A stretch of DNA of 64,000 bases from Notolepis coatsorum (GCA_963971535.1 OZ020593.1:11385060-11449059), one strand, 5' to 3'; shown: positions 43,311 to 54,868, counted from the first letter of the stretch. Made by a program: numbers and translations. Notes: generated from the sequence alone by a model not told the origin.

Positions 43311-45439
43311 AAGCAAATGATACCGTCGATGTTGTTGCGGATTTATTAACGGTTCCCTTTTCAAGAAGAACATTCAATGAAAAGATGGACATTGTCAAAA
43401 AAGGCCGCCCAACCCCAGAAGGACTGGAAATCAGCCAGGCATCAAAGGCCGGTTACGAGCGACATTTCCAGGCTAGCAATTGGGAACGGTACCCCTGGAT
43501 TACTGGCTCGGTTTCACGGAAGAAGCTTTTCTGCTGGGAATGTTTGTTGTTTGGGCCCGACAAGGGTTGCTGGAACATTAAAGGCTTCGATAACCTTAGC
43601 TGTTTAACAAAGTCTGCACAAAAGCATGAAGGCTCGGCAAGTCACCTTAAGGCAACAATTAGTATGAAAACATTTGGAGACGCAAGGATTGATTTACAGC
43701 TGGATGAACAGAGACTGAGAGAAACAACGATGCACAACGAAAAGGTCAAAAAAAATCGGGAGATTTTAAAACGGCTCATACACTGTGTGGTTTTCCTAGG
43801 GAAACAGGAGATGGCTTTCAGCGGCCATGATGAGAGTGGAACATCTTTGAACCGGGGGAATTACCTGGAGCTTTTGTCATTTTTAGCAGAATATGATTCA
43901 GCTTTGCACTACTATCTGACCACTTCCAAGGTATTTATTGGAACCTCAAATCAAATACAGAACGATTTGATAAGTGCTGTTGCTGATGTGCTGAATGACG
44001 AAATTAAAGAAGAAGTAAGGAACGCGTCATGTGTAGTTCTAATGCTGGATGAAACGTCAGATGTGAGCAATGCTGCACAGCTGTCGATTGTTCTTCGTTA
44101 TGTAACAGACGGTGGCGTAAAAGAGAGGTTCATTAAATATGTGGATGTGTCGGGGGGCAAAACAGCAGCAGAGGTTGCAACCCTGGCTCTTAATTTCTTG
44201 GAGGAATATGCATGCACAGATAAACTTGTAGCGCAGTGTTACGATGGTGCACCCGTTATGGCCTCGGGACTAAACGGTGTCCAAGCCAAAGTGAAGGAAT
44301 GGGTCCCCGATGCGCTTTTCATACACAGTTATGCACATGTCCTCAATTTAGTTTTATCTCAAGGTGTAAAGAAAATGCAAGAATGCAAAATCTTCCTCTC
44401 ACACCTGTCTTCCATGGCCGCGTTCTTTACTAAATCGCCCAAACATATGCAAGTGCTTGACCAGATGTGTCAAAGGCGACTGCCACGAGTTGCACCAACT
44501 AGGTGGAATTTCACATCAAGATTGGTTTGCACTGTATTTGAACAGAAAGATGCTCTTAAGGACGCGTTCCAGTACATAGTTGACCACCATGAGGAATTTG
44601 ATGATACTGCTACAGGCGGTGCTGATGGTCATATATCATACTTGAGCACCTTTGAATTTAGCTTTTTCATTTCAACATTTTACGAAATGTTTTCCCATGC
44701 AGATGTTCTTTTCGACATTTTGCAGAGCAAGCCATTTGACATGCAGTTTTGTTTGGCTCGGGTGGACGAGTTTTGCATTCGCATTGAGGAGCAGAGGCTA
44801 CGTTTTGATCAACTCTATGACGAGACAGTGAACACCACCGGTGTGCCACCTGGGCGCAGAGCGTGCGGAGATCCACGTGCATACTACAAGAAGGTGCACG
44901 ATGGCATTATTGACAATATTCTAAATCAAATGACGACTCGTTTTAAAGATCACGAAAAGCTTTCATTCCTTTCCCTTCTGGATCCCACGCAGTTCACCAT
45001 CTATAAGAAAACGTTCCCTGAAACTGCTTTCACAAGCCTGACTGACGGCTACGGGCCGCGTTTTGACTTGCCACGGCTGAAAACCGAACTCTGTGTCATG
45101 TATTCTATGGCAGACTTTCAGGGAAAGGACCCATCTGACCTTCTTCTATTTCTTCAACAAAAAAAACTCAGTGAAAGCATGAAGCAGCTATATAAACTGA
45201 CGTGTTTAGTTGTAACTATCCCTGTCACCACCTCAACCGTGGAAAGGACATGTTCTGCCCTCAAGCGAATTAAAACATATGCGAGGAATACAACCGGACA
45301 ATCCCGACTCTCTGCATTATCCTCTATGTCAATTGAAAAACAAATGCTCCTGGATCTGAAAAGGGCTGATCAGCTGTATGACCGGGTCATTGAAAAGTTC
45401 ACCCAAACGGACAGGAGGATGGATTTCGTCTTCAGGTGA
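43311..45439 (+). CDS. hAT transposase (ZMYM1/TTF-zinc-finger type), terminal exon
   Basis: Acceptor TGTGTTTACAG, then an open frame to TGA at 45437. Order: MDIVKKGRPTPEG leader; TTF/BED-like zinc finger with FCWECLLFG ... CWN ... KHEGSASHLKA (residues ~75-130 of the local frame); DUF4371-like RNase H fold with first catalytic Asp in VLMLDETSDVSN (~252), second in QCYDGAPVMASG (~317), YAHVLNLVLSQ; an insertion domain; and the C-terminal hAT dimerisation block with VTTSTVERTCSALKRIKTY (Glu ~650) and RLSALSSMSIE. No stop or frameshift in about 709 codons and all three acidic residues are kept, so it may be catalytically competent or domesticated. No hAT terminal repeats were found immediately around it. 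Phase 1 entry matches the linker exon. Confidence 0.85.
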
Positions 45440-45731
45440 ACCACGTGAAAATGGTGAGTGAAACGAATTAATTTATATTGATGGATCTGCCGCTGCGCAT
45501 TTTATTTCCACACAAATATATGTCTGTCTTGAAATATTGGCTGGGCTGCTGTGCGTTTAATTTGGTAATTCTTGACTTGATCTTTCTTTGCATACCGTAA
45601 CTGCTGTGGCAGCTGGCATCGATTTAGGCCGATGTGCCGTAATTGTGAATGAAGTTATTAGCGCAAATATTAATTTAGCAATGGCATTGGTATTGGTTTC
45701 TCACTCAGGAGGATATAGGCAGGGGGCACGA

Positions 45732-45765
45732 GGAGCTCACACTGTAGCGTGTGTGTGTGAGCTCC
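45732..45765. repeat. Short perfect hairpin
   Basis: GGAGCTCACAC (45732-45742) and GTGTGAGCTCC (45755-45765) form an 11-bp perfect stem around a 12-nt loop, directly before the inverted transposase fragment. Confidence 0.65.
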
Positions 45766-45769
45766 CCCC

Positions 45770-45927
45770 GCAGACTTTGTTAAACAGCTAAGGTTATCGA
45801 AGCCTCTAAAGTTCCACGCACCCTTGTCAGTCCCAAACAACAAACATTCCCAGCAGAAAAGCTTCTTCCGTGAAACCGAGGCAGTAATCCAGGGGTACCG
45901 TTCCCAATTGCTAGCCTGGAAATGCCG
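45770..45927 (-). pseudogene. Inverted partial copy of the hAT transposase zinc-finger region
   Basis: The minus strand matches 43463-43620 of the transposase exon over about 158 bp with roughly ten mismatches: CATTTCCAGGCTAGCAATTG, GGTACCCCTGGATTACTG, AAGCTTTTCTGCTGGGAATG. It lies about 330 bp after the transposase stop in opposite orientation. The frame is not extended on either side, so it is a fragment, but a read-through transcript would contain a long self-complementary pair. Confidence 0.88.
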
Positions 45928-46005
45928 TTGTGTGATAAAAAATCAAATCAAAATTCAAATCCGCCTCTTAAATAGCACAGTAAAGATGATAATAATGTAA
46001 TAGTT

Positions 46006-46488
46006 TTTTTATTTTTTTTATCCACTTTTTTCTCCCATTTTCTATATTTTCTCCCATCCCAATTTCGTATCATCCAATTCAACCCTCCCCTGTCACGAAC
46101 GCTGTTTCTTGCCTCCCACAAGCCGGCTGCAATGTGGACTAAGTCATACATAGCACAAGTCCCCTCCGGTACTTGAGGTAACAGCAGTCGCATCTTTTCA
46201 CCTGCGCAGCTCGATCTCTCAGTGGCGAGGAGTAACGCGTGGGAGGCTCACGCTGCCCCCGACACTTCCTGATTCTACTGCGCAGGCGCACCAACCGACC
46301 TGTAGGAGTCGCTGTCCACAACGCCCGATCCCCACCCATCAGTTTCCCACCCCCTAATACGGCCAATGTGTATTAGTATGAACGACCAGCTAAACTGAAA
46401 GCAATGTGGAGCGCTGGGCTCGAACAGTCGAGCCCAGCGTCTCCGCATTCGTGGCGAGCACCTTGCCCACTACGCCACGTAGCCGCCC
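46006..46488 (-). mobile_element. tRNA-derived SINE (~480 bp family)
   Basis: Minus orientation. The tRNA-like head is altered: the B-box region has a palindromic CTGGGCTCGAACAGTCGAGC. Target duplication TAAT[G/C]TAATAGTT lies at 45993 and 46489. Confidence 0.85.
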
Positions 46489-46603
46489 TAATCTAATAGT
46501 TCTTTATAGATTTTGCTCTCAAAGTGCACCAGATTGAAGCATTTCCATCGCAAAAAAAAGCGCCCCCTATTTGTTACGTTCCTGTTATTCCAGAACCAGA
46601 GGT

Positions 46604-47605
46604 TAGAGCCATATGAAATCCGCGTTCACGGAATCGCGGACGGAATCGCGGAATTGACCAATAAAAATGGAATCAACTGCAAAACGTGGAATATTGCAGA
46701 ATTTGGCCTAATCTGGACTGAAATTCCGTTTTTGGGTGGAACGCTTGGTGCACACGCGACCGGGGAGGCGGACGCTAGAGCGGGTTACACACAACACAGG
46801 CAGTCTCCCAAGCGTCTCGCTGCTTCGGTGTTTACATCGTCAAGAAGCTAATAAATTCCCCAATAAGCCCTCAATTCAGAGCAGAGCAGTATCCTAATGA
46901 CTTTTATGCCTCCGGCGATAAGGTGTTTTGCTAATTCTGTCAACGTTCCGTGGACTGGAGCTATAACTATAACGTTAGGACATGATCGCTTCTCGCTAAA
47001 TCTAGTGCACCCATCCATTTGTTTAATGCAAACAAGTCATTATACACTGCCCTTTATAATCGAAATAAACTTAAATAGCTATGAAACGTTTTACAGTACA
47101 TAGGACTATAGATGGAAATTATAGCTTCTTGCTAAATCTGGTGCAATCCATTTGTTTAATGCAAACGATTGTCATTATACACTGTCCTTTATAAACGAAA
47201 TAAACTAAACTAAAGGTGCCTAAATTATGCATTACTATATTTCATCACAATAAAATAGATATAGCTAGGCTACTGACATTGTGATAATGTCAGTAGTAGC
47301 TAGCTGTATCTATTGTTTACACTTGAAATGTGTATTTTTATTTTGTCACAATATTATTTGAAAAGTATTGTGTAAAATGTAACTGTATTTCTGAGTTGCA
47401 GCACTTAAAAACATTAAATGGACTGTTATATCATATTCTATTGTAGACATTTATTCATTCCCACTTATTAGACACTATTTCTGATGGTAAAATGAGCATA
47501 AAAAGCAAAATACAGAATTCTGAAATATTAAAACGGAAAAAACGGAATTTGGGAAAAAATAAAATGGAATTTGGAAAATAATAAAACGGATTTCATATGG
47601 CTCTA
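46604..47605. mobile_element. hAT MITE with CGCGGA/CGGAATT motifs
   Basis: Inverted ends TAGAGCCATATGAAATCCG / CGGATTTCATATGGCTCTA; exact 8-bp duplication CCAGAGGT. Tandem-like duplication of GCTAAATCTAGTGCA segments (46995 and 47133). No ORF. It lies inside what may be an exon-like stretch upstream of the piggyBac-type gene. Confidence 0.9.
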
Positions 47606-47708
47606 CCAGAGGTGACAGAGGAAATGGCAGAACCAGCCTCACTCTCACTCACTCACTCACACACAAAGTTGTATTTTCTAACTATGTATTCTAGGAATGT
47701 GTGTCTAC

Positions 47709-48112
47709 TAGGGCTGACCCCTATTAGTCGATTCAATATTTATAATTTATTTATTTTTATCATTCTTTCCAAAAGAAAAGAGGCCTAGAAGCGTGGCTAA
47801 CGCTAATGGCATGCATACCAGAGGCTAACTGGCTACGAAAACAGGCACAGAGGCACTGAAAGAGGATTTCACCCATCTCTAATGAACACACAAGACTAGA
47901 CAAATATCAAGATGTATCCATCAGTGGACCAATTGCATGCTTTTGCAGAGGACAAGAAGCCTTCAGTCGACTCCTTCAGACATTAAGCACCCCCCACAGC
48001 CCAAATGGAATGAAAAAAAAAGAATGTACAAAAAGAAAAATTACAAATATTATACTTTTCTTTTTTTTTCTTTTTTTTTTACCATCCAAATCCTTAGTCG
48101 GGGACAGCCCTA
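47709..48112. mobile_element. hAT MITE with TTAGTCG motifs
   Basis: Ends TAGGGCTGACCCC / GGGGACAGCCCTA; exact 8-bp duplication GTGTCTAC (47701-47708, 48113-48120). Confidence 0.85.
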
Positions 48113-48195
48113 GTGTCTACAGTAGGGTCCAGCACAGTAGGGTGTACGGGTATGGACTAGTTATGGTAATAATTGTATATTTGTATAATTTACAG

Positions 48196-49883
48196 GACGA
48201 CAAATGCAAAGGGAAAGAGATGCTGGTGCCAGGAGGCATGCTAGAAGCAGGTCAGGGTGTGGTGGCAGCCAGGATACCTGGTATGACAAGGACTGGGTGC
48301 CCAAAGACATTCCCTTCACTGCCAGCCCAGGACCACGCCAAGGTGCTGCCACGCTGTTGTCCGACCAGCCTGTCGACTTTGTTGGACTGATTTTGACAGA
48401 TGAGTTACTGCAGACCATAGCTTGTCAAACAAACCTGTATGCTGTGCAAACCAATACACCAGAGTATCTTTTAAAGAGTAGCAGAGTGCGTGCTTGGAAA
48501 CCAGTGAATGTGCAGGAGCTCAAAAGTTTTTTTGGACTTTTTTTCCTTACCGGGATAATCAACAAGCCTTCAATGCGTATGTATTGGTCTACTGACGATT
48601 TGTTGGCCACACCCCACTTCGGTAGAACAATGCCTCGCAATAGGTTTGAGCTGATTTGGAGGTTTCTTCATTTTAGTGACAACCAGGCTAACGATGGTAG
48701 TGACAGGCTCTATAAGGTCCGCCCTGTCTTAGACTATGTTCTGTCTAGGTTTGGCGAGCTCTACCAGCCCAACAGCAACATAAGCATCGATGAGGGCATG
48801 ATGGCTTGGCGTGGGCGCCTGGCCTTCCGGGTTTACAACCCCCAGAAGCCAATCAAATATGGCATCAAGTCATACATTTTGTGTGACTCCGAAACTGGTT
48901 ACTGTTTTGCGATGAAACCATACTGTGGGGAAGCAGGGAACCTGGGGGACACTGTAGTTGGGCTCCTTGGCCGGCTGGCTGGGCAGGGTTACAGGTTGTA
49001 CATGGACAACTTCTATAACTCTGTTGCACTGTCTGAAAGTCTCCTAGAGCTGGACACCCACATTTGTGGGACACTGAGGAGGAACAGGGGGGAACCTCAT
49101 GCAATCAGGGACATTTCAAATGCCGACCTTGAGAAAGGGAAAACCCTTGCCTTGCACAACAACAGGGTCATGGTCCTAGCATGGAGGGACAAGATTATTG
49201 TCAAAATGGTCACCAGCCTCCACCAGGACAAAATGGCACACGTGTGGCAGAGAGGCCAAAAAGAGAGGACACCTGTGCAGAAACCGACATGTGTGGTGGC
49301 GTACAACAACTCAATGAATGGTGTTGACAAGCTTGATCAGAATATTTCTTACTACCCATGTGTTAGGAAGTCTTCAAAATGGACAAAGAAATTTGTCATG
49401 TATCTGTTCCAGATATGCCTGTTCAATGCCTTCGTTCTGTACAAAGCCAGGAACCCCAGAGGAAGGCACAAGACATTCCTCGCCTTTCTCACAAGTGTGG
49501 TGGGACACTCCACTGGGGCTGAGGAGGCAGGGAGTGATGGGGGTGAGGAGGCAGGGGGTGAGGAGGCAGGAGGTGATGGGGGTGAGGAGACAGGGGGTAA
49601 GGCCATGGAAACTGAGGAAGTGGAGGACGTTGGCAGGCAGCACAAGGATCCTAAGGCGCCAAGAGGAGACCCTCAGAGTAGGTTGAGTGGCGGCATTGGA
49701 GCACATGGGACGGCAAAATACAAGGCCACCCCGAAGAAAAATCATCCTACGAGACCATGCAGGGTGTGCAAGAAGCGTGGGCACAGAAGTGAAACGAGGT
49801 GTTACTGCACATCATGCCATGTCCCTTTGCATCTTGGAGAGTGTTTCACTCTCTACCACACAAAGAGAGATTATCATAAATAA
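48196..49883 (+). CDS. piggyBac-type transposase (PGBD4-like)
   Basis: Acceptor TATAATTTACAG ends at 48195, so the protein may be spliced to an upstream exon (phase 2); otherwise it starts at Met 48204 (559 residues). DDE_Tnp_1_7 domain: LKSFFGLFFLTGI, MPRNRFELIWRFLHFSD, catalytic Asp in ISIDEGMMAWRG (~196), Asp in LYMDNFYNS (~268), Asp in NGVDKLDQNISYY (~375, with a second at ~378). A Gly/Glu-rich hinge (EEAGSDGGEEAGGEEAGG) follows, then a C-terminal Cys-rich zinc domain (CRVCKKRGHRSETRCYCTSC, H, C). All catalytic Asp and the Cys-rich DNA-binding tail are kept. No piggyBac terminal repeats were seen close by, so it may be domesticated. Confidence 0.88.
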
Positions 49884-49934
49884 TACAGCTGCTAGGAGAA
49901 GAACTCTCAGGGGTCAGCAGTTGGATCTCAGACA

Positions 49935-50540
49935 CCTAGGTAAGACGGAGGCAGTATTATTGGGCTCCAAGCCAATAATATAAATATCCAGTTAGGGTCT
50001 GAAACCCTAAAACAGTTAAGTATCTAGGCTGCATGTTAGACGAGAGTCTAGATGGGGAGGCTATGGCCTCCCAAGTACTGGGCAAAGTCAACGCCTGCAC
50101 CAGGTACCTAGCTAGGAAAGCCAAAGTCTCAGGCTACTATCAAATAGCCTTGTACTCTGCCACTTTGATTATGGTAGCATGTCTTGGTTCGAGGGCCTGA
50201 CGGGGACCATACAAAATAAGCTTCAGGTTTCCCAAAATAAGTTGGTAAGGGTGGTAATGTCTTGGCCCCCACAACCACATAGGGAGGAGTCACTTCCAGG
50301 AGCTAAACTGGCTTTCTGTGGAGGCCAGAGTTACTCAGCTCAGACTCAGCGTAGATATACAATTTTAGCTATAGGTTCGTTTTCTAATGCTTTAAAATGT
50401 ATGTGTTTTGTGTCATTGTCATGTTAGTCTCTGTTGTGGCCTAACAGCCCTGGGACCATGACGGAAATAAGGGTCTTCTCATGTTATCCTTTGGATTCTT
50501 GTTACGTGTTTTTAATCAATCAATAAATCAATGTACTGTG
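49935..50540 (+). pseudogene. Fragment of another CR1-like LINE RT
   Basis: Plus strand: LGKTEAVLLGS, LKQLSILGCML-type and NKLQVSQNKLVRVV are counterparts of the family A C-terminal domain but clearly diverged. Frameshifts break it. It ends in AATCAATCAATAAATCAATG. Confidence 0.65.
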
Positions 50541-51049
50541 TGTCTTTGTTAGGAGTAGTCTTAAAGGGAACATATTATCTATCTTTTCAACAATTTTATA
50601 TGATGGTATATTTGAATCTGTGGAACATGCTTGTTCAGTTTTGGGGTGGAAAATACGCAAAGCAAAAAGCTAAATGGTTAATTATTTCCTTCCCTGCCTG
50701 GCTACCATACATTGTTTAAAAAATATATTTAATAAAGAAAAATACAAACGGGGCAGTATATTACGTAACCACTGTTCCTAATTCTATAACATCATGGAGG
50801 GAACTAGAGGGCTATACCATCCTGGAGGGCTAGACCATAAGGTCTGAATATTTTATGGCACAAAACTGAGAGGAAGAGTAAAGAGGACAGGATTAAAACA
50901 TTTTAATAGATATTTTGTTTTTACTTTTCCATAGAAAACCAGGTATCTGAGAGCAGATGTCAGCCCAGAAGGATAGATATAAATCATTTTTATTTTACAA
51001 TTCTACTATAATGTAAGGTATCTAGCCAGACATGTCGAGCAGCACTGTC
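50541..51049. other. Unassigned interval
   Basis: AT-rich; contains TCTTAAAGGGAACATATTA, reminiscent of TTAA-site MITE ends, but no partner was found. No gene. Confidence 0.3.
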
Positions 51050-51724
51050 CAGGGGTGTAAAAAGTACCCAGAAATTATACTTAAGTGAAAGTATCAATTC
51101 TCTCAAAATCTTACTCAAGTAAAAGTCAGAGTATCTGGCTAAAAACACACTTAAGTAAAAGTAAAAAAGTTTCTACTTTTAAATGTACTTAAGTACTAAA
51201 AAGTAAAAGTAAATCTTCTTACTCAAGTAAAAGTCAGAGTATCTGGCTAAAAACACACTTGAGTAAAAAGTAAAAAGGTTTCTACTTTTAAATGTACTTA
51301 AGTACTAAAAAGTAAAAGTAATTTTTTTTTTCTGATTGTCTATTGTTCTGATAGCAGGTGTTTAATCAAAGATCTCCGCCTTCTAGGACCAATCAGCATA
51401 GGTATGGGCGGGTTAATTTTCCATTGATGAGGATTTGATTGGCTAAATAAAGGGCGGCCGTAGGATTAAGTTAATAACGTTAATGTTAGTTTGGCCAGAG
51501 AAACAAATATACTCATTAAAATCGTTGGACCTGCAAGATTTGTACTTTGTAGGTCTGCATTTTAAATGTAAGGAGTAAAAAGTGTGTTTTTTTTTCTCTG
51601 AAATATAATTGAGTAAAAGTACAAGTATACAAACCTAATAATACTCAAGTAAAGTACAAATCCCCCAAAAACAATACTTAAGTATTGTAACAAAGTACAA
51701 TTACTCAAGTACTTTACACCCCTG
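51050..51724. mobile_element. hAT MITE with TACTCAAGTA repeats
   Basis: Ends CAGGGGTGTAAAAAGTAC / GTACTTTACACCCCTG; 8-bp duplication G[C/T]ACTGTC. An internal ~110-bp tandem duplication (51099-51205 and 51213-51320). Confidence 0.87.
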
Positions 51725-51968
51725 GTACTGTCACGGAACAGACCCTCGCCTTGCTCGTGTTCATAATGGCTCAAACCAGAGTTGGTGATTTTCGTCTCAC
51801 CGTCCTCCTTAACCATGTTCTCCTGGAAAAGAAGCACAGCAAGTGTGAACAGCAGAATATCTCTTTTGCTCAAGGAGCACCACATAGTACGCCTTAATAA
51901 GACGACACGTATGACTATGTGCAGGGACGTGCACAGACATTTGGAGGGGCTATTGCTCTAACCTAGAA

Positions 51969-52012
51969 AAAGGGCACCCCCCCCTTATATATATATGGGG
52001 GGGGTGCCCTTT
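51969..52012. repeat. 44-bp palindrome
   Basis: AAAGGGCACCCCCCCC (51969-51984) and GGGGGGGGTGCCCTTT (51997-52012) are perfect complements around an AT-repeat loop. Confidence 0.85.
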
Positions 52013-52025
52013 ATATATATATATA

Positions 52026-52409
52026 TAGGGGTGTAAAGTACTTGAGTAAATGTACTTCGTTAATACTTAAGTACTGTTTTGGGGGATTTGTACTTTACTC
52101 GAGTATTATTAGGTTTGTATACTTTGTACTTTTACTCAATTACATTTCAGAGAAAAAAAAACATACTTTTTACTCCTTACATTTAAAATGCAGACCTACA
52201 AAGTACAAATCTCACAGGTCCAACCATTAGTATATTTTAATTGTTTATCTGGCCGAACTAACATTAACGACCGCAGGTTAACAGCCAATCAAATCCCCAT
52301 CAATGGAAAATGAACCCGCCCATACCCATGCTGATTGGTCCTTGTGCAACACTAGAAAGCGGGGATCTTTGATTAAACACCTGCTATCAGAAGAATAGAC
52401 AGTCAGATC
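52026..52409. mobile_element. TACTCAAGTA hAT MITE, left part of split copy
   Basis: TAGGGGTGTAAAGTACTTGA to GACAGTCAG, homologous to the reverse of 51050-51724. The right part is at 55128-55292. LINE family A and other DNA separate them. Confidence 0.75.
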
Positions 52410-52423
52410 CGCATTATGCTGTG

Positions 52424-52590
52424 TTCAGGGTACTCCAGTATTCTGTCTTTAATATTGTGATATTATTCAGGGTACTCCAGTATTCTGCCTTTAATATATT
52501 GTGATATTATTCAGGATAATCCAGTATGCTGTGGTTAATATTGTGATATTATTCAAGATACACCATTCTGTTTTTAATATTGTGATATTA
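52424..52590. repeat. ~42-bp tandem repeat, 4 units
   Basis: Units begin TTCAGGGTACTCCAGTATTC and end TTAATATTGTGATATTA, 39-44 bp each, increasingly diverged to the right. Confidence 0.8.
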
Positions 52591-52624
52591 TTCATGCTGT
52601 GATGTGAATGCCGTCCATGTTAGT

Positions 52625-54868
52625 TTACAAGTTGCAGGTTGAAAAAACCCTCAGCTCGTAACTAGGCAAAATCTGCATATGGCTCGCTGATAACAAACTA
52701 AGAGTCCATTCTCTTCGGTTCAAATAACAAACTCGGCAAGACCGACGGTTTCTCAGTTACAGTGGGTGACAATATTGTCACAAGGAAAGACGACATTACC
52801 TACCTGGGTTCCATCCTAGAGGCAAATCTTTCCTGTGACAAAATGGCATCCAATGTAATAAAAAAAGGCAACCAACGAACTAGATTCTTGTACCGGATCT
52901 CCTCTCTGGTAAACAAGAATACCCTGAAGACTCTGGCAGGAGCACTCATTCAAGGGTACTACGACTATGCGTGCACCTCATGGTACCAAAGCACCTCAAA
53001 GGCGCTAAAAACAAGATTGCAAACATCACAAAACAAACTGGTCAGACTACTACTTGACCTTACCCCCAGAACCCACCTCACCCCTGCCCACTTTGTCAAC
53101 CTAGGATGGCTTAGAGTAGACGACAGAGTACAGCAACTTGCAATGGGCCTGGTCTACAAGATACACTATACGACTAAGGTACCCATGTACATGTCAAAAT
53201 ACTTCCCAAAGGTCAGTGAATACCACAACCACTACACCAGAGGAAGCTCAACAAATCATGTTAAACCCAGATTCGGCTCAAACAAGGGACTAAACACGTT
53301 TAGCAATTATGCCACATCAATGTGGAACGCCCTACCCAAAGCTGTAAAGGAATGTGAATCCCTACCCACATTCAAAACCGCTCTTAACACTTTGAGCGCC
53401 ACGCCTGGTTTTCCATTTTACCGCTTGAATGCCACCATCGGCGCCAATGTTAACGTTAATATCGCCTAATCTATGTTTTAAATTATGGCTATGTGTCTAA
53501 TCTGCCCATCGCATTATCAAATACTATTTTCCAGTCAGTGCTGTGAAGGCAGATTGTTTTTTTATCGCGTTGTTTCCGTTTCAGAGCAGTTAGAAAAGCC
53601 CCCGTTTTGATATAAAAAATAGCTCATTCTGGAGCATTCTATGAAAATCGTCTTTTAGTGGAATATTCCACAACGTTGATATTCGTCTGCCTTTTTATGA
53701 ATCGTTTTCAAATAAACGCTAGATGATCAATATTATACGTGCACGCAAGCACATCACTCCGTTGATTTCCTCACGGTGTTTTACAGTGAAACCGAAAGAA
53801 GACATTTCACAAAACAGTTTATAACTTCATCAAACTTACTCTGATTATCCTACCACTGATAACATAGAGTCCTTACCTGACATCAGATGGTATCCAACTG
53901 GTATATTCCAATTCCTGATCACCATTCGAAAAAATCGATTGTGTATGGATCCAACGCGATACAGTAGAACTCCATGATCCGCGGGGCTCGGAGGCTCCAG
54001 AATGAACTCTGGTAACCCCGGCTGGATCAGTGAACTGGAAAATGTGGAGTACCGGATTTTTTTCCCCAGTTCATTTTCATTGAGTCCATTCCAAAATCAC
54101 TTATGTCATCTGGGAGACGACAGGGGGCGCTTTTTTCCACAGTGATCGCCGGCGCCCCTCGGCTATACTCGGGTAGGCTCGGGTGATGCAATAATTTTTC
54201 AGATCGCAAAAAAAAAAAAAAAATCAGAGAAATCTCGTGAGTGGCATGCAACCACCTATAAAAAAAAACAGAAATCTCGTGAGTGGCGCTCAAAGTGTTA
54301 AAGAACACCTACGGGAGGCTGCAATTCGAAACTGGCCACTGTAAATGCCCAAACCCCCCACCACCTCCTAATAGACAGTCTCCTCCCCACCGCATGTATA
54401 TATTCCCTCCCCGCCGTATGTATATTTCTCTTCCCGCATTTCATTGTATACCTGTATGCTGTGACAATTAAAACTCTTGACTTGACTTGACTCCCACCCA
54501 CCCACCCCCTCCAAATGTACAGTCTCCACCCCACCGTATGTATATTTCTCTCCCACCCACCCACCCCCTCCTAATGTACAGTCCCCTCCCCATCATATGT
54601 ATATACTCTGTCAGAATCTATGGGTAACGGTACTGTATAATTGAATACCGTTTGTCACAAATGTATCAGTACTAAATACCTATATGTCCCTATGCCATAA
54701 ATGTCATGTATGTTGTGTATGTCATAAATGTCTATGAATTGAAAATGGGGGACCCTGATGTAAACAAGACAAACATCTTTCTCAGGTCTGCATCCCCTTA
54801 ACAATTGTGTATTGAGCCGTACTGTATTGTACCCATTCTGCAATCTGTTAAATAAAGTTTTCATTCAT
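52625..54868 (+). mobile_element. Family A LINE copy interrupted by a TTAA element
   Basis: Plus strand: RT C-terminal part 52632-53383, with a 20-bp deletion near 52700 (LSLHMGKT lost). After the inserted element it resumes at 54302 with KEHLREAAIRNWPL, the 3' UTR and the tail unit ending TTCATTCATTC. A ~58-bp piece of a different retroposon tail (CAATTAAAACTCTTGACTTG) sits in the 3' UTR at 54433-54491. Confidence 0.85.
53388..54297. mobile_element. TTAA-site element, second copy
   Basis: Flanked by TTAA (53384-53387, 54298-54301); inverted ends CACTTTGAGCGCCAC / GTGGCGCTCAAAGTG. The empty LINE site (CGCTCTTAAAGA, read at 830-850 reversed) confirms the duplication. Homologous to 25327-26262 along its length. 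Confidence 0.88.
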
